A stretch of DNA of 64,000 nt from Paenibacillus arenosi (GCF_014841135.1 NZ_JACYTN010000003.1:1-64000); one strand, 5' to 3'; counted from the stretch's first letter, positions 1 to 10,536 are shown. Numbers and translations: made by a program. The notes: a model not told the origin generated them from the sequence alone.

Positions 1-1
1 C

Positions 2-235
2 CAATGGATTCGTCGACGATTGCGGATGTGTTTATGGAAGCAATGGAAACGTGTACGCACCCGAATACGAGAGCTTCGAGCACTTGGTGTTCCTGAATGG
101 GTGTGCCGAATGATGGCAAACTCAAGGCGTGGAGCGTGGGAAATGTCTCGAAACACAAATAACGCCCTACCGACTTCTTACTGGGAAGCGAAAGGGCTGA
201 GAAGTTTAGTTACTCGTTATGTAGAACTTTGTTAA
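2..235 (+). CDS. ltrA: Group II intron reverse transcriptase/maturase, C-terminal fragment
   Basis: The reading frame is open from base 2, so the ATG at 20 is internal. The residues read QWIRRRLRMCLWKQWKR and continue to ...YWEAKGLRSLVTRYVELC. This is the typical C-terminal end of group II intron maturases (GIIM/maturase-specific domain), which binds the intron RNA and helps splicing and target-primed insertion. The catalytic reverse transcriptase core lies off the left edge. The stop is followed at once by intron domain V, the normal arrangement for an ORF lying in domain IV. No sign of a frameshift in the visible part. Confidence 0.88.
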   Translation, partial: QWIRRRLRMCLWKQWKRVRTRIRELRALGVPEWVCRMMANSRRGAWEMSRNTNNALPTSYWEAKGLRSLVTRYVELC

Positions 236-243
236 CCTTTTGG

Positions 244-314
244 AACCGCCGTATGCGGACCCGCATGTACGGTGGTGTGAGAGGACGGGGGCTAGGCGCC
301 CCCTCCTACTCGAT
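244..314 (+). ncRNA. Group II intron domains V and VI
   Basis: Bases 246-276 fold into a stem in which CCGCCGTATGCGG pairs with CCGCATGTACGGTGG, the compact catalytic domain V hairpin. It is followed by a GC-rich stem (GGGGGC with GCCCCC, 287-303, extended by GAGGA with TCCT) that carries an unpaired A at 308, matching the branch-point A of domain VI. The domains are adjacent and in the right order behind the maturase stop codon. Confidence 0.8.
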
Positions 315-374
315 TTTCTATCCTAGAATGTGTTAATTTAAAGATATGGAAAGTTTGAGGAGGAGACTGAACGG

Positions 375-794
375 ATGAACATCGCATTTTTCTTACTGCC
401 CAAGCATGAGGTTGTATGCGTAAGCAACCAATCTACACTAAGGCAGACGCTGGAGCGAATGGAATATCATCGCTACACGTCAGTTCCGATTATTAATGAT
501 GAAGGGGAATATGTAGGTACGGTCACAGAGGGCGATTTGTTGTGGCATATGAAAAATTCAAATGGGGACATTACATTTGAAACGGCTTCCCTTTTTCTAC
601 TCAGTGAAGTTCCACTTAATAAGAAAATTAAAGCAGTGCGTATAGATTCGAACATGGAAGATTTGGTTAAGTTGGCAAAGGTACAGAACTTTGTTCCGGT
701 CGTTGATGATAGGCAGAGATTCATTGGTATTGTTCGTCGTAGTCAAATTATTGAATATTGTGAGCAGTTCATGACGAAAGCTATGGATGCCTAA
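375..794 (+). CDS. Two-CBS-domain protein next to gdpP
   Basis: 139 aa. Two CBS motifs are visible, about residues 8-62 (TSVPIINDEGEYVGTVTEGDL) and 78-135 (FVPVVDDRQRFIGIVRR). CBS pairs bind adenine nucleotides. Its size and the closing (F)xGI(V/F)RR segment recall the c-di-AMP-binding proteins DarB/CbpB, and three genes downstream lies gdpP, whose product degrades c-di-AMP, so a role as a c-di-AMP or nucleotide sensor is a reasonable inference but not shown. The start has a strong SD (GAGGAG, 357-364) before ATG 375. First gene of a run of six co-directional genes to dnaB. Confidence 0.8.
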   Translation: MNIAFFLLPKHEVVCVSNQSTLRQTLERMEYHRYTSVPIINDEGEYVGTVTEGDLLWHMKNSNGDITFETASLFLLSEVPLNKKIKAVRIDSNMEDLVKLAKVQNFVPVVDDRQRFIGIVRRSQIIEYCEQFMTKAMDA

Positions 795-851
795 TAATTA
801 ATGATATAATGGAATGTAATGCTCGTATTGAAGGGGTGTGAATTTGTAACG

Positions 852-1154
852 ATGCCCAAGGATATGGATGTGGCCAAACGGCTCAAAGTCATTGAGTGGC
901 TTAAGACAGAAGTGATGGATTATACGGCACGCCTATTCAAGTCGTTGTGGGAAGGAAGCACGACGAAAGTGTTGGACAGTCTGGCAAGTCTTATCGTGAG
1001 CAGTTACATCCTAGGTCGTCGAGTTGGTATTTCTTATAAGGATCTCGACAACAGCATCTTAGACAAATTGCATCAATTCAAAAAAGAAGGTCATCAGTTG
1101 GAAGACTGGTATCAGGATATTTCAAAGTTGGAAGAACATTTACGCAAGAGGTGA
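852..1154 (+). CDS. MazG-like family protein
   Basis: 100 aa, all helical. The conserved block (VIEWLKTEVMDYTARLFKSLWEG ... LASLIVSSYILGRRVGISYKDLD) resembles the small MazG-like proteins encoded before yybS/gdpP in Paenibacillaceae. MazG enzymes hydrolyse nucleoside triphosphates, but the acidic metal-binding set of full MazG is not evident here, so activity is uncertain. An earlier ATG at 819 is in frame, but it lies upstream of the best SD (AAGGGG, 831-836); ATG 852 is preferred although the spacing is long. The stop overlaps the SD of the next gene. Confidence 0.65.
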   Translation: MPKDMDVAKRLKVIEWLKTEVMDYTARLFKSLWEGSTTKVLDSLASLIVSSYILGRRVGISYKDLDNSILDKLHQFKKEGHQLEDWYQDISKLEEHLRKR

Positions 1155-1159
1155 ACATC

Positions 1160-2080
1160 TTGAACAACCGCTGGACGGCGATCGGATGGGTAGTTGCTGC
1201 ACTGGTGCTGCTGCTATCATTCGGGACGCTGATGCAACCAATTACGATGAGCTTTGTTGCTATACCGTTTGTTGTATTATTTACGACGTTATCAACGGCA
1301 GCATTTATGGCATGTATAGCGGCAGTGCTGCTCATCGTGTTTTTACTGTTACAGCCCATTGGCTCTATTGTCGTACTTATATCACTGTATTTTATTATCC
1401 CTGCTATCGTTATGGGCTATTTATTCAAGCGCCAGCGGTCGGGGTGGTCGGTATTTGTAGGCGGCACATTAGCTTTTCTGATTCAATCTTTATTAGCATT
1501 AGGGCTAACAAGCTACTTGTTCCAAGTCGATATTACAACGTACTTACATGAGTATCTTACACAGTATCAGAAGCTGGCTGCTGATATGGGTGTTGTTATG
1601 CCGAATATGCCTTCTGTTGATGAACAGGTTGCATACATTAGTATGAGACTCCCGTCCTTGCTGATAGCAGGTGCGGTCTATATGGGCTCCATTACGTATG
1701 CAATTAGTCGCAGACTACTGACAGCACAAGGTGTTTCGGTACAGCGTATGAAGCCAGTTAAGTATTGGATGCTGCCGAAGTCATTGTTATGGTATTACTT
1801 AGTTGCCATGATTCTTGAGCTGGTTATCGTGAAAGAAGCTGGTTCATTCCTTACTTTAGTCATTGTTAACTTGTATGAAATTTTGCAAGTAGCCTTTATT
1901 GTACAAGGTGTATCTTTCTTGTTCTTCTACGCCGATTTCAAAGGTTGGAAACGAGCATTGCCTGTAACATTAACGATATTTGTTGTCCTTTTCCCGCCGT
2001 TTCAATATATTTGCCGACTTGTCGGCATTATAGATATGGCGTTTCCACTGCGCCAAGCAGTCTCTAGACCAAAGCAATAG
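1160..2080 (+). CDS. yybS: YybS-like DUF2232 membrane protein
   Basis: About 306 aa, polytopic membrane protein with roughly eight hydrophobic segments and a basic C-terminus. It belongs to the DUF2232/YybS family whose members sit directly upstream of gdpP; the family looks like an S-component-type transporter but its substrate is not established. Start choice: GTG 1151 is in frame but forms part of the SD AAGAGGTGA (1147-1154); TTG 1160 follows that SD at normal spacing and is preferred. Translationally close to the MazG-like gene before it and 11 bases from gdpP. Confidence 0.75.
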   Translation: MNNRWTAIGWVVAALVLLLSFGTLMQPITMSFVAIPFVVLFTTLSTAAFMACIAAVLLIVFLLLQPIGSIVVLISLYFIIPAIVMGYLFKRQRSGWSVFVGGTLAFLIQSLLALGLTSYLFQVDITTYLHEYLTQYQKLAADMGVVMPNMPSVDEQVAYISMRLPSLLIAGAVYMGSITYAISRRLLTAQGVSVQRMKPVKYWMLPKSLLWYYLVAMILELVIVKEAGSFLTLVIVNLYEILQVAFIVQGVSFLFFYADFKGWKRALPVTLTIFVVLFPPFQYICRLVGIIDMAFPLRQAVSRPKQ

Positions 2081-2091
2081 GGTGAGCATCG

Positions 2092-4062
2092 ATGCCGAAA
2101 ATATGGTTTCAACGCTGGTTCGCAAGGCATAACAGCTGGTCCATGCTTTATGTACTTGTATTAACTCTCGTTGTCGCTTATTACAATTGGATAATTGGAT
2201 TTCTAGGATTTATCGGCTTTGCCGCACTGCTTCTTATCACGTTGGCTGCTGAACGCAATTTCCGGGCGGAGATGGAGGCATATTTATCTACACTTGGATT
2301 GCGTGTGAAGCGGGCCGTTGATGATGCGGTAACTGAGCTGCCTTATGGCATTGTGCTGTATAGTGATCAGCGGGTAATTGAATGGAGCAACCGATATGTA
2401 GAAGTGTTGAAAGGTTTGAAAGGTGAAGGTAGTCTCGTCGGAGAACGTCTCGAAGAGGTATTTCCGAAGTTAAATCTTCACAAAGATAAACATTTGCCGA
2501 TCGAGCTTGAAATGGGTGGGCGATTGCTTCAAGTACAGGTTGTCGCAGAAGAGCGTCTTATTTACTTCACAGACATATCTGAAATGGCGGCGCTTCGTGC
2601 TCGTTATGAAGGCGAACGGATGGCTGTTGGCATCGTTGTGCTGGATAACTTGGAAGAGTCTATGCAAGGTTTAGATGATCAACAGCGGGCAGGTTTGTTA
2701 GCCAAGGTGGTTGCGCATCTTACAGAATGGGCCGCGGAGAACGGCATTCTGATGAAGCGTTTGTCTTCTGAGCGTCAGTTCATGGTGATGGACGTACAGA
2801 CGCTGAAGGCACTTGAACAGACGCGTTTCGTTGTACTAGACGAAGTGCGGGAACTGACGATGGAGAGCAAGCTGCCAGTGACGCTGAGCATGGGCTTTGC
2901 TGCGGGGCTAGAATCCATCGTAGAACTTGGACAGTTAGCGCAATCGAGCTTGGACATTGCGCTGGGCCGCGGCGGCGACCAAGTAGCTGTGCGGGTCGGC
3001 CAGCGGCTGTCCTTCTACGGCGGGAAGTCCAACGCCGTAGAGAAGCGGACGCGCGTGCGTGCGCGCGTCATTGCACATGCGCTGCGCGATTTCATTCGCC
3101 AGAGCGATGCGGTGTTTATTATGGGACACCGCAATCCCGACACCGATTCGGTCGGGTCAGCGATTGGCGTGTTGAACGCGTGCCGCATGATGGAAACGGA
3201 AGCTTACATCGTGCTGGAGGAGAGCAATCCTTCAATTGACCGCTTAGTAGCGGAATTGAAGAAGGATGAGCTGCTGTGGTCGCGTTTCATTTCTAAGCAA
3301 GAGGCGTTGGAGATGGCGACGGATGATAGCTTAGTCATCGTCGTTGATACTCATAAAGCTTCTATGGTAGAAGAGCCAAGGTTGCTGCAAGCAACGGATC
3401 GAATTGTTATTATTGATCACCATCGCAGAGGCGAGGAGTTTATCTCTGATGCCGTGCTGGTTTATTTGGAGCCGTATGCATCTTCAACAGCAGAGCTAGT
3501 AACGGAGTTGTTGCAGTATATTCATAATCGACTCCATCTTAGTGTATTGGAATCAACAGCGTTGTTAGCTGGTATTACGGTAGATACGAAGCATTTCTCA
3601 CTTCGTACCGGTTCACGAACGTTCGATGCGGCTAGCTTCTTGCGCCGCCACGGCGCAGATACAGCGCTCATTCAGCGTATGCTGAAGGAAGACCTGAAAG
3701 AGTATATTGAAAAGGCAGAAGTTATTCGCCATGCGGAAATGTACTATGATCATATTGCGATCGCAGTAACGGAACCTGGCCGCAAATTTTCTCAGTTGCT
3801 GATCGCACAAGTAGCTGATACGCTGTTAAATATGACAGGTGTATTGGCATCGTTCGTTATTAGTGAGCGTCCAGATGGCTATATTGCTATAAGCGCTCGC
3901 TCGCTTGGCCAAATGAATGTGCAAGTAGTAATGGAACGACTTGGTGGGGGCGGACATCTGACGAATGCGGCCGTACAATTGCAATGTACCTTGGATGAAG
4001 CAGAGAAACAGCTCAAACAGGTACTAGCAGAAATCGAAGCAGAAGAGGGGTTGTTCGAATGA
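2092..4062 (+). CDS. gdpP: Cyclic-di-AMP phosphodiesterase GdpP
   Basis: 656 aa. Order of domains: two membrane helices (about 16-55), a small PAS-like sensor (about 75-160), a degenerate GGDEF domain (about 170-305), then DHH/DHHA1 phosphoesterase. Catalytic motifs are intact: GHRNPDTDS (from residue 345, H346, D350, D352), DHH at 442-444 and GGGGH at 618-622. GdpP proteins hydrolyse c-di-AMP to pApA at the membrane and thereby tune potassium, wall stress and beta-lactam tolerance. SD GGTGAG precedes ATG 2092. The stop overlaps the rplI start as ATGA (4059-4062), so the two are translationally coupled. Confidence 0.96.
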   Translation: MPKIWFQRWFARHNSWSMLYVLVLTLVVAYYNWIIGFLGFIGFAALLLITLAAERNFRAEMEAYLSTLGLRVKRAVDDAVTELPYGIVLYSDQRVIEWSNRYVEVLKGLKGEGSLVGERLEEVFPKLNLHKDKHLPIELEMGGRLLQVQVVAEERLIYFTDISEMAALRARYEGERMAVGIVVLDNLEESMQGLDDQQRAGLLAKVVAHLTEWAAENGILMKRLSSERQFMVMDVQTLKALEQTRFVVLDEVRELTMESKLPVTLSMGFAAGLESIVELGQLAQSSLDIALGRGGDQVAVRVGQRLSFYGGKSNAVEKRTRVRARVIAHALRDFIRQSDAVFIMGHRNPDTDSVGSAIGVLNACRMMETEAYIVLEESNPSIDRLVAELKKDELLWSRFISKQEALEMATDDSLVIVVDTHKASMVEEPRLLQATDRIVIIDHHRRGEEFISDAVLVYLEPYASSTAELVTELLQYIHNRLHLSVLESTALLAGITVDTKHFSLRTGSRTFDAASFLRRHGADTALIQRMLKEDLKEYIEKAEVIRHAEMYYDHIAIAVTEPGRKFSQLLIAQVADTLLNMTGVLASFVISERPDGYIAISARSLGQMNVQVVMERLGGGGHLTNAAVQLQCTLDEAEKQLKQVLAEIEAEEGLFE

Positions 4063-4502
4063 AGGTCATATTGCTGCAAGACGTCAAAGGACAAGGAAAA
4101 AAGGGACAAGTAAAGGAAGTATCTGAAGGGTACGCGTTGAACTTTCTTATTCCGCGAGGTTTAGGTCGTCCAGCGACAGATGGCAATCTGAAGACGCTCG
4201 AACAGCAGCAGAAATCGGAAGATAAGCGCAAAGAGCAAGAGAAGTTAGATGCTGAGGCGCTTGCAGCGAAGCTGGGAGAGATGACAGTAGTCGTTAAGAC
4301 GAAAGCCGGTGAAGGTGGTCGTCTATTTGGAGCTATTACATCTAAACAAATTGCGGAAGCGATGCAAAAGATGAACGTGAAAATAGACAAACGCAAAATC
4401 GAATTAGCAGAACCGATTCGCTCACTGGGATACAGCAATGTTACGGTGAAGCTGCATCCTGAAGTGCGTGGAACGTTGAAGGTTCATGTAACGGAGGAGT
4501 AA
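4059..4502 (+). CDS. rplI: 50S ribosomal protein bL9
   Basis: 147 aa, the normal length for bL9. N-terminal RNA-binding domain ([20 protein letters not shown]... LIPRGL), a long charged helix linker (about 45-75), and the C-terminal domain ([13 protein letters not shown], from about residue 90). bL9 binds domain V of 23S rRNA near the L1 stalk and reaches out toward neighbouring ribosomes. It overlaps gdpP by 4 bases and is followed by dnaB after one base, the same gdpP-rplI-dnaB order as in Bacillus subtilis. Confidence 0.98.
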   Translation: MKVILLQDVKGQGKKGQVKEVSEGYALNFLIPRGLGRPATDGNLKTLEQQQKSEDKRKEQEKLDAEALAAKLGEMTVVVKTKAGEGGRLFGAITSKQIAEAMQKMNVKIDKRKIELAEPIRSLGYSNVTVKLHPEVRGTLKVHVTEE

Positions 4503-4503
4503 G

Positions 4504-5859
4504 ATGAACGACTTTCAAGTCGATCGAGTTCCACCGCAGCATGCTGAAGCTGAGCAGGCCGTGCTCGGTGCAATCTTGTTGCAATCAGAGGCATTAATTA
4601 CATCTATGGAGCGGGTGCAGGCTGAAGACTTCTATCAGCCTGCCCATCAAATTATATATGAGGCGATGATCGAGCTGGGCGAAGAAGGTCAGCCGATCGA
4701 TATCGTCACGTTGGCTGCGAAGCTTCAGTCAAAGAATCAGCTAGATGACATCGGGAATGTATCCTATTTGTCACAGCTGGCTAATGCAGTTCCAACAGCT
4801 GCGAATGTGGATTACTACGCGCAAATTATTGAAGAGAAGTCGATGCTCCGTCGTCTTATTCGCACAGCAACACAGATTGCTAGTGAAGGGTATACAGGCG
4901 AGGACAATATTGGCGCACTCTTAAGCGATGCAGAACGTCGCATTCTAGAAATATCGAATCGTCGCTCTTCCAGCGGCTTCATTGCGATTAAGGATGTACT
5001 TATGGAAGTCTTTGATCGAGTGGAAATGCTATCGGAACAGGCGGAAGGTACGACAGGGATTCCATCTGGATTTACGGATTTGGACAAAATGACGTCCGGA
5101 TTCCAACGCAGTGACTTGATTATTGTAGCGGCTCGTCCATCCGTTGGTAAGACCGCGTTCGCACTGAATGTAGCGCAGAACGTCGGAGTTCGTGCCAAGG
5201 AGACTGTCGCTATTTTTAGTCTAGAGATGTCCGCCGCACAGCTTGTGCAACGTATGATCTGTGCGGAGTCTAATGTAGACGCGACTCGCTTGCGCAGCGG
5301 TAAGCTGGAAGATGATGATTGGGAGAAGCTGACGATGTCGATTGCTTCGTTATCCGAAGCACAAATCTTCATCGACGATACACCAGGGATAACGGTTGCG
5401 GATATTCGCGCTAAGTGCCGTCGTTTGAAGAAAGAACATGGCCTTGGCATGATTCTCATTGATTACTTGCAGCTTATTTCAGGTCGCGGTAAGGCAGGCG
5501 AGAATCGTCAGCAGGAAGTATCCGAGATTTCCCGTACCCTTAAAATGATTGCCCGTGAGTTGGAAGTTCCCGTTATTGCACTATCTCAGCTTAGTCGTGG
5601 GGTAGAGCAGCGGCAGGATAAGCGGCCAATGATGTCTGACCTTCGTGAATCTGGTTCCATCGAGCAGGATGCCGATATCGTTGCGTTCCTGTATCGTGAC
5701 GATTACTACGATAAAGAATCCGAGAAGAAGAACATCATCGAGATCATTATCGCGAAACAGCGTAATGGGCCCGTTGGTACGGTTGAATTGGTGTTTCTCA
5801 AAAATTTCAATAAATTCGTAAGCTACGAGCGGAATCAAGCTGATCCTTATGCGGGATAA
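4504..5859 (+). CDS. dnaB: Replicative DNA helicase DnaB (DnaC in B. subtilis)
   Basis: 451 aa. N-terminal primase-interacting domain (about 1-105, starts DRVPPQHAEAEQAVLGAIL) and a RecA-like ATPase domain (about 170-440). Walker A is ARPSVGKTAF with K216; Walker B is ILIDYLQL; an arginine-finger-containing segment and the DnaB-typical SDLRESGSIEQDAD follow. The hexamer unwinds DNA at the replication fork 5' to 3'. No intein is present. SD GGAGGAG is 4 to 5 bases upstream of ATG 4504. Last gene of the operon; a terminator follows. Confidence 0.98.
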   Translation: MNDFQVDRVPPQHAEAEQAVLGAILLQSEALITSMERVQAEDFYQPAHQIIYEAMIELGEEGQPIDIVTLAAKLQSKNQLDDIGNVSYLSQLANAVPTAANVDYYAQIIEEKSMLRRLIRTATQIASEGYTGEDNIGALLSDAERRILEISNRRSSSGFIAIKDVLMEVFDRVEMLSEQAEGTTGIPSGFTDLDKMTSGFQRSDLIIVAARPSVGKTAFALNVAQNVGVRAKETVAIFSLEMSAAQLVQRMICAESNVDATRLRSGKLEDDDWEKLTMSIASLSEAQIFIDDTPGITVADIRAKCRRLKKEHGLGMILIDYLQLISGRGKAGENRQQEVSEISRTLKMIARELEVPVIALSQLSRGVEQRQDKRPMMSDLRESGSIEQDADIVAFLYRDDYYDKESEKKNIIEIIIAKQRNGPVGTVELVFLKNFNKFVSYERNQADPYAG

Positions 5860-5897
5860 TAAAGCTGATAAATGCCGCTTAAGCTTCAGTTGGTTGA

Positions 5898-5963
5898 AAG
5901 ACCGCTGTTCGTTCCTATACAAAGGCATTTGCTTTTTGTATAGAATGGCAGCGGTCTTCTTGT
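5898..5963 (+). terminator. Rho-independent terminator after dnaB
   Basis: AAGACCGCTG (5898-5907) pairs with CAGCGGTCTT (5949-5958), and an inner stem CTATACAAA/TTTGTATAG extends the hairpin; the sequence after it is pyrimidine rich (CTTGTCTCATTT). It ends the CBS-to-dnaB operon. Confidence 0.75.
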
Positions 5964-5986
5964 CTCATTTGACAATATTGGACAAT

Positions 5987-6026
5987 ATTCCGAACAATGA
6001 TCATCGTTAAATGTTTATTGTTCGCT
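5987..6026 (+). promoter_or_regulatory. Pair of PurR operator sites (PurBoxes) upstream of purA
   Basis: CCGAACAATGA begins at 5990 and its inverted partner TATTGTTCG lies at 6016-6024, directly before the -35 box at 6033. Two inverted CGAAC-type boxes spaced by about one and a half helical turns match the PurBox pair bound by the PurR repressor in Bacilli, where purA is a known PurR target. Prediction: repression when PRPP is low. Confidence 0.7.
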
Positions 6027-6032
6027 TTTACG

Positions 6033-6061
6033 TTGACTTTGTTCGCTCAGACTGCTACACT
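6033..6061 (+). promoter_or_regulatory. Sigma-A promoter of purA
   Basis: TTGACT (6033-6038) and TACACT (6056-6061) are separated by exactly 17 bases. The predicted start near 6068 gives an 85-base leader to purA. Confidence 0.7.
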
Positions 6062-6128
6062 TGGATTGCTGACTTTGATCGATAACAAGCTATCATCATG
6101 GATCGAAGCAGCGAATATTGGTGTGTGA

Positions 6129-7436
<1,308 letters not shown>

Positions 7437-7466
7437 TTGAATCTTTATCATTAATTGTTCGTTCTA

Positions 7467-7515
7467 GGGCGTTCTATTCTTACTGTAATTGCAGTGAGAA
7501 TAGGCGCCTTTTTGA
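7467..7515 (+). terminator. Terminator after purA
   Basis: GGCG...CTATTCTTACTG (7468-7485) pairs with CAGTGAGAATAG...CGCC (7492-7508) and is followed by TTTTT. Confidence 0.85.
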
Positions 7516-7677
7516 TTGCGTATGGCGCATAAATGCTAGTTTGATGGGTGATACTAAGAAGTATTGCCTAATCTAGTCAGCACATCAGTATTAGTTGTTG
7601 TGACATCAAGATCTTCTTCCGAATGCAGCTGACAGTGGCATTGTGAGCGTGAAGGATACGGAAGGAGACAGGATCAT

Positions 7678-8448
7678 ATGCGATTTTTCATTCGCTGGCT
7701 AAGGATGTTGGCGGCATTTATCGTTATTAGTGTCATTACAAGTTTATTGACTATTGGGACAACCGCACTGGTTGTTGATCAGTATTTGCAGACGACAATT
7801 CAACAGTTTCAACTGCCCATTGAAAAAAAGCCATTAACGGCCATGTCACTGTGGAGCAGTTTATGGAATGGGGCCAAGCTTGAACAGCCCATTGGCGACA
7901 TAGAAACACGTGAGAATGCTCAATCAAACGAGCAGCCCCCTAATCGGGCAAAGGCGCAACAAGGGATTATGCGAGAGCAGCAGCTTCCAGGCGGCCGTAG
8001 TGGGAATGAAGCAGAGGCACCTAATACATCAGGTGCAGGTGCGCAGAACGGATCAACCTCTGATGCTGATGCCGCTATGCCTGTCTGGGGTGGGAGCATG
8101 AATGAATCTGCTGAATCAGGAAATCGTGTATTAGTTACGCCTGAAGCTATCGTTGAGGGTAAGGATAAACTGACGGAGCAGACGAAGGAGAAGCTGTTCA
8201 GTACGTTAATGAAGAAGCTTCCTGCTGATGATTGGCAGCGTATATCCACGCTGATGGAAGAGGGATTAACAGCAACTGAGCTTATAGAAATGGAACAAAT
8301 ATTAGCAAAGCATTTGAATGATGAAGAGTATAAACAAATGCGGGAGATTTTGACCGGCAGCAGCAAGCAAACGCAGCAAGCGCAGGCTAATGAGGGTAGT
8401 ACGAATAATAGTAGTACAAATAGTAGAGAAGATACTGAGCTGCAGTAG
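7678..8448 (+). CDS. Membrane-anchored hypothetical protein
   Basis: 256 aa, not recognised beyond its layout. One N-terminal membrane helix (about residues 10-37, basic RFFIRWLR in front, so the rest is likely outside). Then a low-complexity polar linker (about 70-150, rich in E, Q, N, G, S) and a helical C-terminal part (about 155-225, LPADDWQRISTLMEEGLT and LNDEEYKQMREIL) before an N/S/T-rich tail. SD GGAAGGAG precedes ATG 7678. Monocistronic: terminators lie on both sides. Its place beside a wall hydrolase and the Wal operon suggests an envelope role, which is only an inference. Confidence 0.7.
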   Translation: MRFFIRWLRMLAAFIVISVITSLLTIGTTALVVDQYLQTTIQQFQLPIEKKPLTAMSLWSSLWNGAKLEQPIGDIETRENAQSNEQPPNRAKAQQGIMREQQLPGGRSGNEAEAPNTSGAGAQNGSTSDADAAMPVWGGSMNESAESGNRVLVTPEAIVEGKDKLTEQTKEKLFSTLMKKLPADDWQRISTLMEEGLTATELIEMEQILAKHLNDEEYKQMREILTGSSKQTQQAQANEGSTNNSSTNSREDTELQ

Positions 8449-8579
8449 CTTCTCTAGCTGCACTAGCTTAGAGTTTAGCTGGATTTACAATTACGATAAA
8501 ATAAATGAGAGAATAGTAATTGTACTTTGGTATCGTATCGAAAGTGTTGATTGCATGCATAGTATGCAAGAAAAATGGG

Positions 8580-8611
8580 CCTCCATCTATATATAGATGG
8601 AGGTTATTTTT
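8580..8611 (+). terminator. Rho-independent terminator
   Basis: CCTCCATCTA pairs with TAGATGGAGG (8580-8603, perfect palindrome), followed by TTATTTTT. Confidence 0.88.
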
Positions 8612-8823
8612 GATCTTGGTGCAGGATATGGAAGAAGATAGTGGATATTTGGTGAACGTATCGTGTTACGAACTGCTGTCGGTTGCATCTCAACTTTGAC
8701 CTATGTTACATTGTAAAAGGTGACAATTCGTTAACTATTTGCTAGTAGACAACATGTTATATTCGAACGCATTGTACGATAAAGATTCGGTCCATATTTT
8801 GAAGGAATAGTAAGGAGCTAAGC

Positions 8824-10359
8824 ATGAAACCATCAAACAATCATTCTCAGCATGAGGGGACAACAGAAAACGTCGATGTTCAACAACCCCATACTGGCTG
8901 GAAGCGATGGGCGACTGCACTGAGCAACAAGATGAAAGAGCAAGCATTGCTAGCGCGACTGCAACAATCTCGCAAGCAGGTAGTAATGACGATTAGTGGT
9001 GCAGCCATCGTTGGAGCAGCTATTTGGGGAGGTACATCTTATGTACAAGCGAACCGACTACCTTACCTTCATGTATATAGCGACAATCAATATATAGGGA
9101 CGGTTGCTAGTCAATCGGACTTGAATAGCTACTATGATACGTATTTGAATAATATTCAAGCCAAACATCCTGATGCGATCATGAAGCTCGATACGAGCAG
9201 CATTCGTACAGAAGAGCACATTGCATATAAGCCAGAAGTTACAACAAGTGAAACACTTGGAAAATTGGACAAGCATCTTACGACTTACGCAGCAGGTGTT
9301 CAATTGAAAGTGAACAGCAAGCCTGTTGGTATTGTGAAAGATTACGATACAGCCGAACGAATTTTGGCACAGGTAAAAGGCAAGTATGAGGTTGGGCTTA
9401 ATGAAGTTAAGCCTGTAACTGCCTTAACTTCATCTTCGGAGAAGACAACGAAGGCGATGTCTCGCCTAGAGTCGGTTAGTCTCCGTGAGCGTGTCAGCAT
9501 GCACGAAATTAAGACAGAGCCGGGAAAAATGCTTAATGAGAAAGCAGCATTGTCTCTGTTAACGACAGGAACTGCTCAGCCCAGAAGCTATACGGTTAAG
9601 AAAGGCGATACGCTATCTTCTATTGCTAAAGCAAACGATGTCTCAATGGAATCGATTTATCGTAACAACCCAAATGTAGGAGAAGGCTTCCTTGAGGTTG
9701 GAGAGCAAGTAAACTTGATGGAACCAGATCCGCTGCTTACTGTGAAGACGGTAGAGGCGTACAGCGAGTATATCGTTACAGAACCGCAAGTCATTACGAG
9801 AGAAAACCCGGAAATGGCTGCTGGTGAGACGAAGGTCATTCGTGAAGGTACGGAAGGCTTAAAACGTATGTCGTATCGTCTTATCAAGGACAATGGCATG
9901 ATGACCAAAGAAGAATGGCAAGGTCAGGAGATTATTAAGCCATCTGTTCCTAAAATTGTAGTTAAAGGTACAAAAGTCGTATCAGGAGAAGGAACGGGCA
10001 ACTTTATTAATCCGGTCAATTCACCTGTATTAACGAGTGGCTTTGGCCAACGTTGGGGCCGATTGCACAAAGGCATTGATGTCGTATCAGGTGACCATAC
10101 GATTATGGCTTCTGATGAAGGCCGAGTATCATTTGCTGGTGTAAAAAACGGCTACGGCAACGTGATCATGGTTGATCACGGTAATGGTTACGTTACGATG
10201 TATGCCCACTTGGACTCCATTAGCGTTGAATCCGGCGATATCGTTGAGCAAGGTCAAGCTATCGGTGTTATGGGGAATACGGGTAATTCTACAGGAACAC
10301 ATTTGCACTTTGAGATCCTGAAAGATGGCGAACCGCAAAACCCACTTAAATATTTATAA
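8824..10359 (+). CDS. M23 peptidoglycan endopeptidase with LysM and G5 domains
   Basis: 511 aa. A cytoplasmic N-terminus and one membrane helix (about 55-75, VVMTISGAAIVGAAIWGG), a LysM motif (about 257-302, SYTVKKGDTLSSIAKAND), a G5 domain (about 310-385) and a C-terminal M23 domain (about 395-511). The zinc and catalytic residues are intact: HKGID, MYAHLDS and HLHFEIL. LytM-type enzymes of this kind cut peptide cross-links of peptidoglycan, and LysM/G5 bind wall glycans. It lies one gene before walR; Wal regulons typically contain such hydrolases, but I could not find a clean WalR site upstream. Confidence 0.92.
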   Translation: MKPSNNHSQHEGTTENVDVQQPHTGWKRWATALSNKMKEQALLARLQQSRKQVVMTISGAAIVGAAIWGGTSYVQANRLPYLHVYSDNQYIGTVASQSDLNSYYDTYLNNIQAKHPDAIMKLDTSSIRTEEHIAYKPEVTTSETLGKLDKHLTTYAAGVQLKVNSKPVGIVKDYDTAERILAQVKGKYEVGLNEVKPVTALTSSSEKTTKAMSRLESVSLRERVSMHEIKTEPGKMLNEKAALSLLTTGTAQPRSYTVKKGDTLSSIAKANDVSMESIYRNNPNVGEGFLEVGEQVNLMEPDPLLTVKTVEAYSEYIVTEPQVITRENPEMAAGETKVIREGTEGLKRMSYRLIKDNGMMTKEEWQGQEIIKPSVPKIVVKGTKVVSGEGTGNFINPVNSPVLTSGFGQRWGRLHKGIDVVSGDHTIMASDEGRVSFAGVKNGYGNVIMVDHGNGYVTMYAHLDSISVESGDIVEQGQAIGVMGNTGNSTGTHLHFEILKDGEPQNPLKYL

Positions 10360-10414
10360 TCACGTATGCAGTGAATTGAATCATGAAATTTGACTGCTTT
10401 CGTATAACAAATGC

Positions 10415-10460
10415 AGGGGCTGTTCTATGTCATGGAGGTGACAAGGACAGCCCCTATTTG
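10415..10460 (+). terminator. Terminator after the M23 gene
   Basis: AGGGGCTGT (10415-10423) pairs with ACAGCCCCT (10447-10455); ATTTGATTT follows. The gap to walR (10461-10588) carries the walR promoter. Confidence 0.75.
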
Positions 10461-10536
10461 ATTTAAGTAGGTCGAGAAGAAGTATATAGATTGCTCTTAA
10501 ACGTCCAACGTTTGCTATCGGGGGAATAAAGGAAGT

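Larger units (their letters stand above)
1..314 (+). mobile_element. Group II intron, 3' end (truncated by window edge)
   Basis: The window opens inside a group II intron. It holds the last part of the intron-encoded reverse transcriptase/maturase (to 235), then the RNA domains V and VI. Domain V is the stem-loop around 244-278 and domain VI the stem around 279-310 with an unpaired A at 308. The 3' splice site is placed at about 314 because group II introns end a few bases after the branch-point A; this is an estimate. The host sequence resumes as a short intergenic spacer before the CBS gene. The 5' end and the class of the intron cannot be seen. Confidence 0.85.

Noticed and set aside
4815-5459. 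214-codon minus-strand frame within dnaB
   Set aside because: Shadow of the helicase gene; serine/arginine rich with no domain.
8696-8720. Possible WalR site or sigma-A promoter before the M23 gene
   Set aside because: TGTTAC and TGTAAA occur but with 2-base rather than 5-base spacing, and no -10 box fits a TTGACC at 17 bases.
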